NCBI RefSeq assembly: GCF_019336435.1
Contig: NZ_JAHWXQ010000002.1
Span: 372,001-436,000 of the forward strand
From: Pontibacter populi
Lineage (GTDB): Bacteria; Bacteroidota; Bacteroidia; Cytophagales; Hymenobacteraceae
DNA: 64,000 bases
Reading direction: 5' to 3'
The notes under the pieces are model-generated. The model did no database searches. It was not told where the DNA came from and saw nothing but the letters and a program-made list of their open reading frames with translations. A program made the position numbers and the translations under genes. This document shows, piece by piece, positions 8,359 to 16,665 of this stretch (its first letter is position 1; each line of letters starts with the position of its first letter).

Positions 8359-9819
8359 TTATTCGTTGATGCTGCTTTGGGTTAATTTTCCGTTGATTGT
8401 GCGCCAGATGCCGGTGCTGTTCCCGTTCTGTAGTTCCTGTGGCAAAAGTGCCTGCGGGGCCGACTGAAACGTAACCGGGCGCGCAAAACGTTTGATAGCA
8501 TACACGCCTACGGAAGTACTTCTACTATCGGTAGTGGCCGGGAACGGACCGCCGTGGGTCATGGCGTGGCTCACTTCTACCCCGGTTGGTACGCCCGCAA
8601 AAAGCAGTCGTCCGCACTTATCGCGTAGCACATCGGTCAGGTTCTGTTGTAGTTGCTCTTCCTGGTTTGTGCCCCAGAGTGTACAGGTAAGCTGCCCCTG
8701 CAGCGCGTTGGCAGCAGCCAGTAATTCGTCTGTGTTTTTATAGGTTACCACCAGCGTAAACGGCCCGAAAATTTCTTCCTGCAAGGCAGGATTCTGCAAC
8801 CACTGCTGCACATCGGTACGTGCCAGTGCAGCACGACCTTCCAGTACATCGGTTTCCTGCTGCACGATGGCCTGCACCCCCTGCTCTTTCAGCAATTTAC
8901 CCAGTCCGGTATAGTAGTTACCGGCAATACCTTCATGCAGCATTTTGGCGGGAGTAGCCTTACTTAACTCTTCTTCCAGGGCTTCCATAAAAGGCGTGGT
9001 TACATCCGAATCAGGTACAAATAACAAGCCCGGACAGGTACAGAATTGCCCCGAACCTAATAGCACCGAAGCGGCAGCCTGTCTGGCGAGCTGTGCGGTA
9101 TCTTCTTTCAGCTTTTCAGGAAGAATGAACAGTGGGTTGGTACTGCCCATCTCGGCATACACCGGCACCGGAACTTCACGCTGCATAGCCAGGTCGAAGA
9201 TGGCTTTGCCACCTTTGTAGGAACCTGTAAAAGCCACGGCCTTGGTGGCGGGATGTTTTACCAGTTCCTGCCCTACTTCTACTCCACCACTCACATGCTG
9301 AAACACACCTTCCGGCAGGCCGCATTTCTGTAGGGCGTTGGAGATGGCTTTGTAAACAAGCTGTGATGTTTTTGGGTGGCCCGGATGCTCTTTGTAAACT
9401 ACCGTACAACCCGAAGCCAGCGCAGAAGCTGAATCGCCGCCAGCGGTAGAAAAAGCCAACGGAAAATTACTTGCCCCAAACACAACCACAGGCCCGAGCG
9501 GCACCAGCATGCGGCGCATGTCGGGACGCGGCAAAGGTTGGCGACCCGGCAAGGCGGTATCTATAGTTGCCTCTACCCAGGAACCTTCTTCCACCACATC
9601 GGCAAATAACCGTAGCTGGTTGCAGGTGCGGCCCCGCTCGCCAGTCAGGCGTGCCAGGGGCAGGTTGCTTTCCCGGCTGGCCGTTTCCAGCAGTTCATCG
9701 CCTAAGGCTTCTATTTCTTCGGCTATAGTTCGGAGCAGCAGCGCCCGCTGTGATGATGTGGTTTTCTTATATACTTCAAAGGCCTGCGTTGCCTTTTTTA
9801 ATGCTTCGTTATATGGCAT
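8359..9819 (-). CDS. 2,5-dioxovalerate (alpha-ketoglutarate semialdehyde) dehydrogenase
   Basis: The 486-residue product belongs to the NADP-dependent aldehyde dehydrogenase superfamily. The general-base Glu lies in PVYAEMGSTNP, the nucleophile Cys in GSGQFCTCPG, and the cofactor loop in VAFTGSYKGG. PGAGQ-type motifs of other ALDHs are absent, as in the KGSADH group. It should oxidise alpha-ketoglutarate semialdehyde to alpha-ketoglutarate, the last step of hydroxyproline breakdown. Its start overlaps the end of the upstream deaminase gene by 11 bases. Confidence 0.87.
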   Translation of the reverse strand: MPYNEALKKATQAFEVYKKTTSSQRALLLRTIAEEIEALGDELLETASRESNLPLARLTGERGRTCNQLRLFADVVEEGSWVEATIDTALPGRQPLPRPDMRRMLVPLGPVVVFGASNFPLAFSTAGGDSASALASGCTVVYKEHPGHPKTSQLVYKAISNALQKCGLPEGVFQHVSGGVEVGQELVKHPATKAVAFTGSYKGGKAIFDLAMQREVPVPVYAEMGSTNPLFILPEKLKEDTAQLARQAAASVLLGSGQFCTCPGLLFVPDSDVTTPFMEALEEELSKATPAKMLHEGIAGNYYTGLGKLLKEQGVQAIVQQETDVLEGRAALARTDVQQWLQNPALQEEIFGPFTLVVTYKNTDELLAAANALQGQLTCTLWGTNQEEQLQQNLTDVLRDKCGRLLFAGVPTGVEVSHAMTHGGPFPATTDSRSTSVGVYAIKRFARPVTFQSAPQALLPQELQNGNSTGIWRTINGKLTQSSINE

Positions 9820-10732
9820 AGGGTTCTTCTTTAAAAGCTGGCAAGGCAGGTCTGTTGTCTATTCCTTTCTGAATGGTAGCGATCACAACTTCTCGTTCTT
9901 CCCCGATCAATGGCAGGCGCGGCGCACGCACATGTTCGGTGCCAATGCCTTCCATTTGCTCGGCCAGTTTAATGTACTGCACCAGTTTTGGGTGGATATC
10001 CAATTCCAGTAACGGCATAAACCATCGGTAGATATCCAGAGCTTCCTGCGTTCTTCCGGCCTTGGCTAATTTAAATACCGCCATCGTCTCTTTCGGGAAA
10101 GCGCAAACCAGTCCGGCTACCCAGCCATGAGCTCCCATCAGCAGGCTTTCCAGCGCCAGAGTATCTACGCCACAAAGTATTTTAATTCGGTCGCCGAAAC
10201 GGTTCAGCATACGGGTCACATTGGTCAGGTCGCGGGTTGATTCCTTTACAGCCTGTATGTTGTCGTGTACCAGCAGTTCCTCAAACATCTCCAGGGTGAT
10301 GCTACGCTTATAGTCTACCGGGTTATTGTAGAGCATGATGGGCAGCGATGTGCTTTCGGCCACTGCTTTAAAGAAAGCCACGGTCTCGCGATGATCCGAA
10401 TAGTAACGCATCGGAGGGAGTAACATCAGACCGCTGGCACCCATTTCTTCTGCTTCGCGGGCACGGAGTATGGCCTCCTGTGTAGCACCTTCGGCAATGT
10501 TCATAATCACCGGCACTTTACCTGCCACATAGGCAATCGTTCTGCGGGTAAGTTCCTGTTTTTCGTCGGTGCGCAGTACGCTGGCTTCGCCCAGTGTGCC
10601 GCCCAGTATAATGCCGTCCACACCGGCTTCCAGCTGGGCATCTATGTTCTTAAAGCATGTTTCAAAGTCAAGGCTGCCGTCGGCGTTAAATTTTGTGGTA
10701 AGTGCAGGAAATACTCCGTTCCAGTTGATCAT
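9809..10732 (-). CDS. DapA-family lyase, probable 1-pyrroline-4-hydroxy-2-carboxylate deaminase
   Basis: The 307-residue TIM-barrel protein belongs to the DHDPS/NAL family. The Schiff-base Lys is in IQAVKESTRD, the Tyr in PIMLYNNPVDY, and the GTLGE motif is near residue 44. DapA itself is usually encoded elsewhere; this one is the first gene of the hydroxyproline operon, where a DapA-like enzyme performs deamination and dehydration to alpha-ketoglutarate semialdehyde. The start ATG at 10732 follows a TACCTTTG -7 element at 10758-10765. The role rests on context. Confidence 0.85.
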   Translation of the reverse strand: MINWNGVFPALTTKFNADGSLDFETCFKNIDAQLEAGVDGIILGGTLGEASVLRTDEKQELTRRTIAYVAGKVPVIMNIAEGATQEAILRAREAEEMGASGLMLLPPMRYYSDHRETVAFFKAVAESTSLPIMLYNNPVDYKRSITLEMFEELLVHDNIQAVKESTRDLTNVTRMLNRFGDRIKILCGVDTLALESLLMGAHGWVAGLVCAFPKETMAVFKLAKAGRTQEALDIYRWFMPLLELDIHPKLVQYIKLAEQMEGIGTEHVRAPRLPLIGEEREVVIATIQKGIDNRPALPAFKEEPYAI

Positions 10733-10757
10733 GATGAGAAAGGTTTTGGTTCTATAT

Positions 10758-10765
10758 CAAAGGTA
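10758..10765 (-). promoter_or_regulatory. Bacteroidota -7 element of the hydroxyproline operon
   Basis: The minus strand reads TACCTTTG, an exact match to TAnnTTTG, placed 26 bases before the deaminase start. No clear -33 TTTG is visible at the usual spacing, which would fit an activator-dependent promoter served by the divergent AraC protein. That last point is inference. Confidence 0.55.
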
Positions 10766-10867
10766 TGCGGACGCACAGCCAAAATCCTGTACTGGATTAA
10801 TAAATACTGGTAGTATATTGACCTGATTTTTGCAACTCCCACAGAAATTAGCTAACATGGTACCACC

Positions 10868-11743
10868 ATGAAGGTGATCCCGTTTAAAATACCGAAGTCG
10901 AGCAAAGAGCTGATCCGCTACCAGGTGGACTGCCAGCCCTACTTCTATGATAAGCTGCACCAGCACCCTGAAATACAGCTGAGCTGCATCCTTTCGGGAG
11001 AAGGAAAACTGATCGTGGGTGACTACATTGGCCGCTTTGAGCCGGGTGACATTTTCCTGCTTGGCCGGAACGTACCCCACGTTTTCCGGAGCGATGATGT
11101 GTTTTACCAGCCTGCCAGTAAGAAGCAAAGCCATAGTATCATTGTGTTCTTTGACCTGCATGCGTTCGGCAATGAATTCTGGACGTCAGAAGAACTGCAA
11201 GAATCAAAGGACTTTTTTGAACACCTGAACGGCTGTTACCGCGTGCAGGTGGCGGATCAGGACAGTTTTATCTGGCAAATACAGCAACTTCAATATAAAG
11301 AGAAACTGGATAAAGTACTGGGTGCCCTGCAATTGGTGGATGTGCTGATGCGACAGGCAACGCTCCAGCGCCTGAACCTGGGCGACCAGATGCACAACCT
11401 GAGCGAGCGCGAAGGCAAACGCATGGAGCAGGTGGTGCAGTTTCTGGTAGAAGAAAGCCACCGGCAACTCAGCCTGGAAGAAGTGGCATCGGTAGCCAAC
11501 ATGAGCCGCGAAGCCTTCTGCCGTTTTTTTAAAGACCGCACCCGCAAAACGCTTGTCACTTTTTTAAATGAGCTGCGCGTAAACAACGCCTGCCATGCGC
11601 TGCTGCACACTGACCAGACAATAGCCGGCATTGCCTTTTCCTGCGGCTTTGCCAACCTGTCGCACTTTAACCGGGTATTTGCAAAAACCATTGGCACCAC
11701 GCCACGCGAGTTCCGGCGCCAGGCAACCATAACGAAAGTATAA
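10868..11743 (+). CDS. AraC-family regulator, divergent from the hydroxyproline operon
   Basis: The 291-residue protein has an N-terminal cupin-like sensor (LHQHPEIQLSCILSGEGKLIVGDY, GDIFLLGRNVPHVF) and a C-terminal double helix-turn-helix of about 100 residues. The latter includes LSLEEVASVANMSREAFCRFFK and IAGIAFSCGFANLSHFNRVFAKTIGTTPREFR. It is read away from the catabolic operon across a 135-base gap, the usual position for a pathway regulator that senses substrate or intermediate. The Xaa-Pro aminopeptidase gene follows after 16 bases and is probably co-transcribed. Confidence 0.88.
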   Translation: MKVIPFKIPKSSKELIRYQVDCQPYFYDKLHQHPEIQLSCILSGEGKLIVGDYIGRFEPGDIFLLGRNVPHVFRSDDVFYQPASKKQSHSIIVFFDLHAFGNEFWTSEELQESKDFFEHLNGCYRVQVADQDSFIWQIQQLQYKEKLDKVLGALQLVDVLMRQATLQRLNLGDQMHNLSEREGKRMEQVVQFLVEESHRQLSLEEVASVANMSREAFCRFFKDRTRKTLVTFLNELRVNNACHALLHTDQTIAGIAFSCGFANLSHFNRVFAKTIGTTPREFRRQATITKV

Positions 11744-11759
11744 CCCCAACTATAGTATT

Positions 11760-13151
11760 ATGAACCATACCAACCCATTTGATGCAGCTACCTACACACA
11801 GCGCCGCCAGCAGCTAAAACAACAGCTTGGCGAAGGCCTGATCGTGTTACTGGGCAACGAAGAATCCAGCATGAACTATAAAGACAACTGGTACACGTTT
11901 TACCAGGACAGCACATTCCGCTATTACTTTGGCATCGATCTTTCCGGCCTGACCGGTATCATCAACATCGATACAAACGAAGAGCTCATTTTCGGGCCGG
12001 AGCAAAGTATAGATGATGTGATCTGGACTGGACCACTGCCAAGCCTGGCTTCGCTGGCGGAACAGGTGGGTATTAAAAAGGTAATGCCAACCGGGAAAAT
12101 AGCGGACTATCTGAAGAGTGCTAAAAAACTGCATTACCTTCCACCCTATCGCTCTGAGCATGAACTTAAATTGCAGGCCTGGACCGGGGAAACGGTGCTG
12201 GAGCCGAGCCTGGCCCTGATACAAACTATAGTTGCGCAGCGCTCTATTAAATCTGATGCTGAAGTAGCCGAGATTGAAAAGGCTGTAACCTATACCTCGC
12301 GCATGCACCGCCACGTGATGCAGTTTGCGCGACAGGGTATGAAAGAGCATGAAGTAGCTGCCGAAGCCGTGCGGTATGCGAAATCGACCCATAACCTGCT
12401 TTCGTTTCCGCTTATCTGTACCACACAGGGCCAGGTGCTGCACAACCATTACCGCGGCAACACCCTGCAGGCCGACGATATGCTGTTATTTGATGGCGGC
12501 ATACAAACCTCGGCTGGCTACGCCGGCGACATGACGCGCACCATTCCGGTTGGCACTACTTTTACAGAGCGACAGCGCGAACTATACCAAGTGGTGCTGG
12601 ATACACACGAAGCCGCCATGGCAGCCCTGAAACCGGGCATATTGTACAAAGACGTGCACCTGCTGGCCTGCCGCAAACTTACCGATGGTCTTAAGCAGGT
12701 AGGATTGATGCGCGGCGATACCGACGAGGCAGTTCAGGCCGGCGCACACACCATTTTCTTCCAGTGCGGCCTGGGCCACATGATGGGCATGGATGTGCAT
12801 GACATGGAAAACCTGGGTGAACAATACGTGGGCTATACTCCTGAACTGCGCAAGAGTACGGAATTCGGATTGAAGTCGCTGCGGTTGGGCCGTGCGCTGG
12901 AGCCGGGTTTTGTGCTGACCGTGGAGCCGGGCATTTACATAATTCCGGAACTGATCGACATGCGACGAAACGATAAAGTGGCACAGCAATACATCAATTT
13001 TGAAAAGCTGGACAGCTACCGCGATTTTGGTGGCATCCGGATTGAAGACGACCTGCTTATAACTGAAAATGGAAGTCGCATTCTCGGGGAACCACTGTCT
13101 AAAACCATTGCAGAAGTGGAAGCCATGCGGCAGCAGGCTTTACAACTATAA
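11760..13151 (+). CDS. pepP: Xaa-Pro aminopeptidase (M24B)
   Basis: The 463-residue protein has the N-terminal creatinase-like domain and the pita-bread catalytic domain of aminopeptidase P. Metal ligands appear in order: Asp in LLFDGGIQTSAGYAGDMTR (two Asp), His in GLGHMMGMDVHD, Glu in LTVEPGIY and Glu in GIRIEDDLL. It removes an N-terminal residue preceding proline in the cytoplasm. Its place behind the AraC regulator of the hydroxyproline operon suggests it feeds the pathway from imported peptides. A full AACTATAGTT copy is at 12224-12233 (in frame, Thr-Ile-Val). The C-terminal Leu-stop is formed by a motif copy (CTATAA). Confidence 0.9.
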   Translation: MNHTNPFDAATYTQRRQQLKQQLGEGLIVLLGNEESSMNYKDNWYTFYQDSTFRYYFGIDLSGLTGIINIDTNEELIFGPEQSIDDVIWTGPLPSLASLAEQVGIKKVMPTGKIADYLKSAKKLHYLPPYRSEHELKLQAWTGETVLEPSLALIQTIVAQRSIKSDAEVAEIEKAVTYTSRMHRHVMQFARQGMKEHEVAAEAVRYAKSTHNLLSFPLICTTQGQVLHNHYRGNTLQADDMLLFDGGIQTSAGYAGDMTRTIPVGTTFTERQRELYQVVLDTHEAAMAALKPGILYKDVHLLACRKLTDGLKQVGLMRGDTDEAVQAGAHTIFFQCGLGHMMGMDVHDMENLGEQYVGYTPELRKSTEFGLKSLRLGRALEPGFVLTVEPGIYIIPELIDMRRNDKVAQQYINFEKLDSYRDFGGIRIEDDLLITENGSRILGEPLSKTIAEVEAMRQQALQL

Positions 13152-13208
13152 ACTATAGCTCTAGCCTCTCAAAAACCGGAAGCTAAGTTACCTTTAATGA
13201 ACTATAGC

Positions 13209-13246
13209 AAAAGAGCCTTTCTGTACTATTACAGAAAGGCTCTTTT
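13209..13246 (+). terminator. Terminator between pepP and the small lipoprotein gene
   Basis: Sixteen-base arms (13209-13224 and 13231-13246, AAAAGAGCCTTTCTGT and complement) enclose a 6-base loop, with T-runs on both strands, so it can serve both converging genes. CTATAG motif copies lie on each side (13201 and about 13257). Confidence 0.9.
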
Positions 13247-13342
13247 TTGTATGTGTAACTATAGATTCAGGAAATACAGTTGGTTCAGGCTTCATTTCTA
13301 ATCCACCCAAAGCTTACGCTCAGACCAGAACTACATTTTTCT

Positions 13343-13600
13343 CTACTTTGATAACTGTCTTATGATTTCGCGTTTCACTTCACGTTCTACATTTATCGTA
13401 TCTGCCGAACCGATTTTTGAAGCCAGTGAATCAATTCCTGTATGTCTTTCCAGTTCTTTGTTAGCAGCATTGTGAAGCGAGTCCATAGCCATATTGGCGC
13501 CAGATTCTACTACATTGTAAAGGGTATCCTGTATATCATTTTCTACCGAACAGGAAGCGGTAAGTAGCGCAATGGCCACATATAATAACTTCTTCATCAT
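13343..13600 (-). CDS. Small putative lipoprotein, unknown function
   Basis: The 85-residue product begins with MMKKLLYVAIALLTASC, a type II signal peptide with the lipobox LTASC. The mature part is short, charged and probably helical, with a basic C-terminal stretch (VEREVKREIIRQL). No domain is recognised. It would be a periplasm-facing lipoprotein. Codon usage and start context look genuine. Confidence 0.65.
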   Translation of the reverse strand: MMKKLLYVAIALLTASCSVENDIQDTLYNVVESGANMAMDSLHNAANKELERHTGIDSLASKIGSADTINVEREVKREIIRQLSK

Positions 13601-14013
13601 TAAGAATTTTCGCTTTCAGACTAATATACCACATTCAACTGGTACGCGCATCTTAACCTTCGATTAATGCCAGAGACTCCTCAAAAGATTCATTTAAAAG
13701 GCTGACCTGTATCTACTTTCAGTTCCGGGATAAATTTGTTGAGGTGGCAGTTTATCAAGAGTTTACAGGGTAGTACACCACTCTTATCAGAATAGAACTA
13801 ATGCAAAACGTATATAGCCTTACCGAATGCCTGAATTAGTATGACATGAGTAAAATAAAACAAATCCATCGCTCCAACTTTAATTAACAACTATAAGTTT
13901 ATATGCTTACGTGTCTCAGATCCCACTTTTGCGTGTACAGATTCGATAATATGTTTTATCTTGTGCATGCTCGATCTGAAATTCATTTGATCAATGCTAT
14001 ACCTTAACGAACT
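13601..14013. other. Intergenic region between divergent lipoprotein and antiporter genes
   Basis: This 413-base AT-rich gap must hold promoters for both divergent genes. A weak -7-like CACTTTTG occurs at 13924-13931 on the plus strand. I see no gene, repeat or RNA structure that I can defend. Confidence 0.5.
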
Positions 14014-15090
14014 ATGAAATCTCTGTTACAATGGACTGTTATTATTCCGATTCTTGCCTGGTTACTCTTTTTCTCCGGGCTAATTAACGATAGCAGTATC
14101 TTCCAGATTGTGGCAAGCATACTGCTCATTCTCAGTGTGATGTCAGCAGTTCATCATTCCGAAATAATTGCTGAAAAAGTAGGAGAACCTTATGGTACTA
14201 TAATCCTGGCAATATCTATCACAGTCATAGAGGTTTCTATCATTATTTCGCTGATGATGACGGAAGGACAGGCGGCTGCTTCGCTGGCAAGAGACACCGT
14301 ATATGCTGCTACCATGCTCATCTTAAATGGTATTGTTGGCCTTTGCCTGCTGATCGGGAGTGTAAAGCATTACGAACAGGAATTTTCCAAACCTTCGGTT
14401 ACCATTGCGTTGGTTTCGCTGATCTCGATTATAGTTTTCACGTTGGTGTTCCCTACTTTCACCGAAAGTGTCGCAGGGTCCTATTATTCTAACCCTCAGC
14501 TTATTTTTGCTTCCATCGCCTGCCTGGTTATTTACTCCTGCTTTCTTTTTGCACAGACCAGGAAATACCGGCAATACTTTCTTACAATCGGGAAAGATGA
14601 AAATGAAGAAGATGTGGAACCTTTGCCAATCAGCAACAGCATATTTTTTACGAGTCTGCTGTTTCTTATAGTTTGTTTAGGAATCGTAGTGCTGTTGGCA
14701 AAAACACTTTCCCCAACTATAGAGAGCATTATTACCAGTTACAACCTTCCTAAAACACTGGTTGGAATTGTAATTGCAGCTATTATTCTATTACCGGAAG
14801 GTATTGCTGCCATCAACGCTGCAAGAAAGAACAGACTGCAGACAAGTTTAAATTTATCGCTTGGCTCTGCACTTGCAAGTATTGGCCTCACCATCCCGAG
14901 CGTAGCTATAGTTTGTATCGTTTATGATTTCAAGATCATCCTCGGGTTAGATATAAAATCTATTATCCTGTTAGGCCTGTCCGTGTTTACAGTAATGCTG
15001 TCGCTGAATAGCGGTAAGACCAATGTTGTTTATGGCGTGGTATTGCTGGTCAATCTATTTGCATTTATTTTCCTGATGATCTATCCCTGA
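14014..15090 (+). CDS. Ca2+/H+ antiporter (ChaA-like, CaCA superfamily)
   Basis: The 358-residue protein is strongly hydrophobic, with about 11 membrane segments arranged as two halves. The conserved acidic alpha repeats are visible as ITVIEVSIIISLM near residue 70 and LLPEGIAAINAARKNRLQTSLNLSLGSALASIGLTIP near residue 260, matching ChaA/CAX cation:proton antiporters. It should export calcium (or sodium) from the cytoplasm. It is a single-gene unit followed by a good terminator. Confidence 0.85.
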   Translation: MKSLLQWTVIIPILAWLLFFSGLINDSSIFQIVASILLILSVMSAVHHSEIIAEKVGEPYGTIILAISITVIEVSIIISLMMTEGQAAASLARDTVYAATMLILNGIVGLCLLIGSVKHYEQEFSKPSVTIALVSLISIIVFTLVFPTFTESVAGSYYSNPQLIFASIACLVIYSCFLFAQTRKYRQYFLTIGKDENEEDVEPLPISNSIFFTSLLFLIVCLGIVVLLAKTLSPTIESIITSYNLPKTLVGIVIAAIILLPEGIAAINAARKNRLQTSLNLSLGSALASIGLTIPSVAIVCIVYDFKIILGLDIKSIILLGLSVFTVMLSLNSGKTNVVYGVVLLVNLFAFIFLMIYP

Positions 15091-15112
15091 TTCACTACTT
15101 CCCTTCGAACAT

Positions 15113-15150
15113 AAAGAAGCCGCTCCACATTAATCTGAAGCGGCTTCTTT
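15113..15150 (+). terminator. Terminator of the antiporter gene
   Basis: Arms AAAGAAGCCGCT (15113-15124) and its exact complement (15139-15150) are followed by a T-rich stretch running straight into a TATAGTT motif copy. Confidence 0.87.
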
Positions 15151-15203
15151 TTTATAGTTGATAAATCTTCGTTCTATATGTCGTTTGCTACTTGTTATAG
15201 TAA

Positions 15204-15608
15204 CTATAGCTCAGCATTTATAAGCTGATCCAGTATGTTTTCTCCAAGCACAATGTCGGCAACTTTAATGCTGCCCCTGCCAATCTGCTTTAAAACACCA
15301 CTTACCTGCAACACAGCTATTCTGTCAATTGGAGATACTTCCGCTACATAAGAGATCTTCGATTTAACCAATAGATTGACAACAGCTTCGTGAATCTCTT
15401 TCACAGAGGTTGGGTGTGTAAGCATGTTACGGAAGTCAGCCAGCAATGTAAAGCCGGGGCTTGTTAACGCAATAACTTTCTCCCAGTCACTCAGGTAACT
15501 TGGCACTGTTTCAGGCGATTTCCAGTAGTTGTTGATTCTTAAATAAACACGATTTTTATTACGATCGTAATTTAGCTCGTAGAATTGGTTGTTTTTTGTG
15601 GTAATCAT
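15204..15608 (-). CDS. Unknown protein, possible SpoIIAA/STAS-like fold
   Basis: I chose the internal ATG at 15608 (134 residues) over the ATG at 15668. The extra 20 residues look non-coding, and a near-consensus -7 (TATCTTTA, 15636-15643) lies just upstream. The pattern of an N-terminal beta hairpin (FYELNYDRNKNRVYLRI), a long helix, a buried strand (GFTLLADFRNML) and a second helix resembles the unknown protein at 60159-60572 in length and layout. No catalytic motif is seen. The stop codon TAG lies inside an AACTATAGCT motif copy. Confidence 0.6.
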   Translation of the reverse strand: MITTKNNQFYELNYDRNKNRVYLRINNYWKSPETVPSYLSDWEKVIALTSPGFTLLADFRNMLTHPTSVKEIHEAVVNLLVKSKISYVAEVSPIDRIAVLQVSGVLKQIGRGSIKVADIVLGENILDQLINAEL

Positions 15609-16052
15609 GCTGCTTAGTAGGAATTTACAACGTGTAAAGATACGAATAACATAAAATGTTTTCCGCATCAGTTAGCCAGTACTTTATCAGGTAGTGAAGT
15701 CCGTTAAAATGTTTTGTTTGATAAGACCCGTATACGTGGTTCAGAATATTTGGCCATAGTTTCACTAAGAAGTTAGAAGATTACAAGTCAACCATCATTT
15801 CATCTAGTATATCCGGAAAAGCAGCATCATTCAGCTCGTGTTTTAACCTCACCTGCAATAAAATTTCGGCAGTTACATCTGCTAATCAATCAACTATAAA
15901 CTTACCCTCCTACTTCTTTACAACATTCAGTATCTTTACCTGTCTAACCGCAACTATAGAATTAGGACAGGAAACAGACCTATTGCAATGCTATTAACGA
16001 TTCTATACTGTCAGACAAGACTATCTTTTAAGTTAACTATAAGCTTCACACA
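15609..16052. other. Intergenic region between divergent unknown genes
   Basis: This AT-rich gap of about 440 bases contains the minus-strand promoter near 15640 and scattered AACTATA copies (about 15893, 15952 and 16034). No gene or stable RNA is apparent. Confidence 0.45.
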
Positions 16053-16526
16053 TTGATCAATCAAACTAAAAACCAACTGAAAGCTATTGCCATTTACCAG
16101 ATAGTTGGCGGTATACTCGGTATTGCCCTTACCGTTTGGGTACTGTTTAGAGGCGAAATGGTGCTGGACCAGGTCGCTTTACGGATGGCTTTATTTGCCG
16201 GCGGCCTCTACGTGTTTTCTATCCTTTGCGGTCGTATGCTGTTTCGCAAACCAAGACGCGGTCTGGTGCTGTCCATCGTAAATCAGTTGTTACAGGTCGT
16301 CTACTTTTCTTTCGGGGCTTACAGTTTCCAGTATGTGGCCGGCTTACGGGTGGGTGTTGGCGTTGATATGATAGCAGGTTGGATTTTTAAATTCAGGCTG
16401 GCGCTTTCTTCTTTTCATTTCAGCCTGGGCACTGACCTTGGCCAGAAGTTTATTGGCATCAACCTGGTGGCGTTATTCTTGATTTTCTGGATGGAGCGCT
16501 TACTGGAGAAGACAAAAGATCAGTAA
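16053..16526 (+). CDS. Small integral membrane protein, unknown function
   Basis: The 157-residue product has four predicted membrane segments (AIAIYQIVGGILGIALTVWV, MALFAGGLYVFSILCG, LVLSIVNQLLQVVYFSFGAY and INLVALFLIFWM). The only usable in-frame start is TTG at 16053; an in-frame stop lies 24 bases upstream and no ATG intervenes. No family is recognised. It ends in a cluster of motif copies that includes its stop codon. Confidence 0.6.
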   Translation: MINQTKNQLKAIAIYQIVGGILGIALTVWVLFRGEMVLDQVALRMALFAGGLYVFSILCGRMLFRKPRRGLVLSIVNQLLQVVYFSFGAYSFQYVAGLRVGVGVDMIAGWIFKFRLALSSFHFSLGTDLGQKFIGINLVALFLIFWMERLLEKTKDQ

Positions 16527-16601
16527 CTATAAACTATATCAGTAACTATAAACTATAGTTGAGTCTGCAAAAACTATAGTTGCAGTTAGTAAACTATAGT
16601 T
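16521..16601. repeat. Cluster of AACTATAGTT palindromes with a 19-bp direct repeat
   Basis: A 19-bp unit beginning CAGTAACTATAAACTATA is repeated head to tail at 16521-16539 and 16540-16558, differing only in the last base. It runs into full AACTATAGTT palindromes at 16551-16560, 16572-16581 and 16592-16601. The first unit overlaps the stop codon of the membrane-protein gene. This is the densest motif cluster in the window, at a convergent junction. Confidence 0.85.
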
Positions 16602-16611
16602 CTGATCAACA

Positions 16612-16643
16612 AAAAAGCCCGGGCAAATTAGCCCGGGCTTTTT
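16612..16643 (-). terminator. Bidirectional terminator between the membrane protein and RND operon
   Basis: Arms AAAAAGCCCGGGC (16612-16624) and its exact complement (16631-16643) have a 6-base loop and A/T runs on both flanks. It ends the efflux operon on the minus strand and the small gene on the plus strand. Confidence 0.92.
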
Positions 16644-16665
16644 AATTTCTATTTAAGTAGACAGA

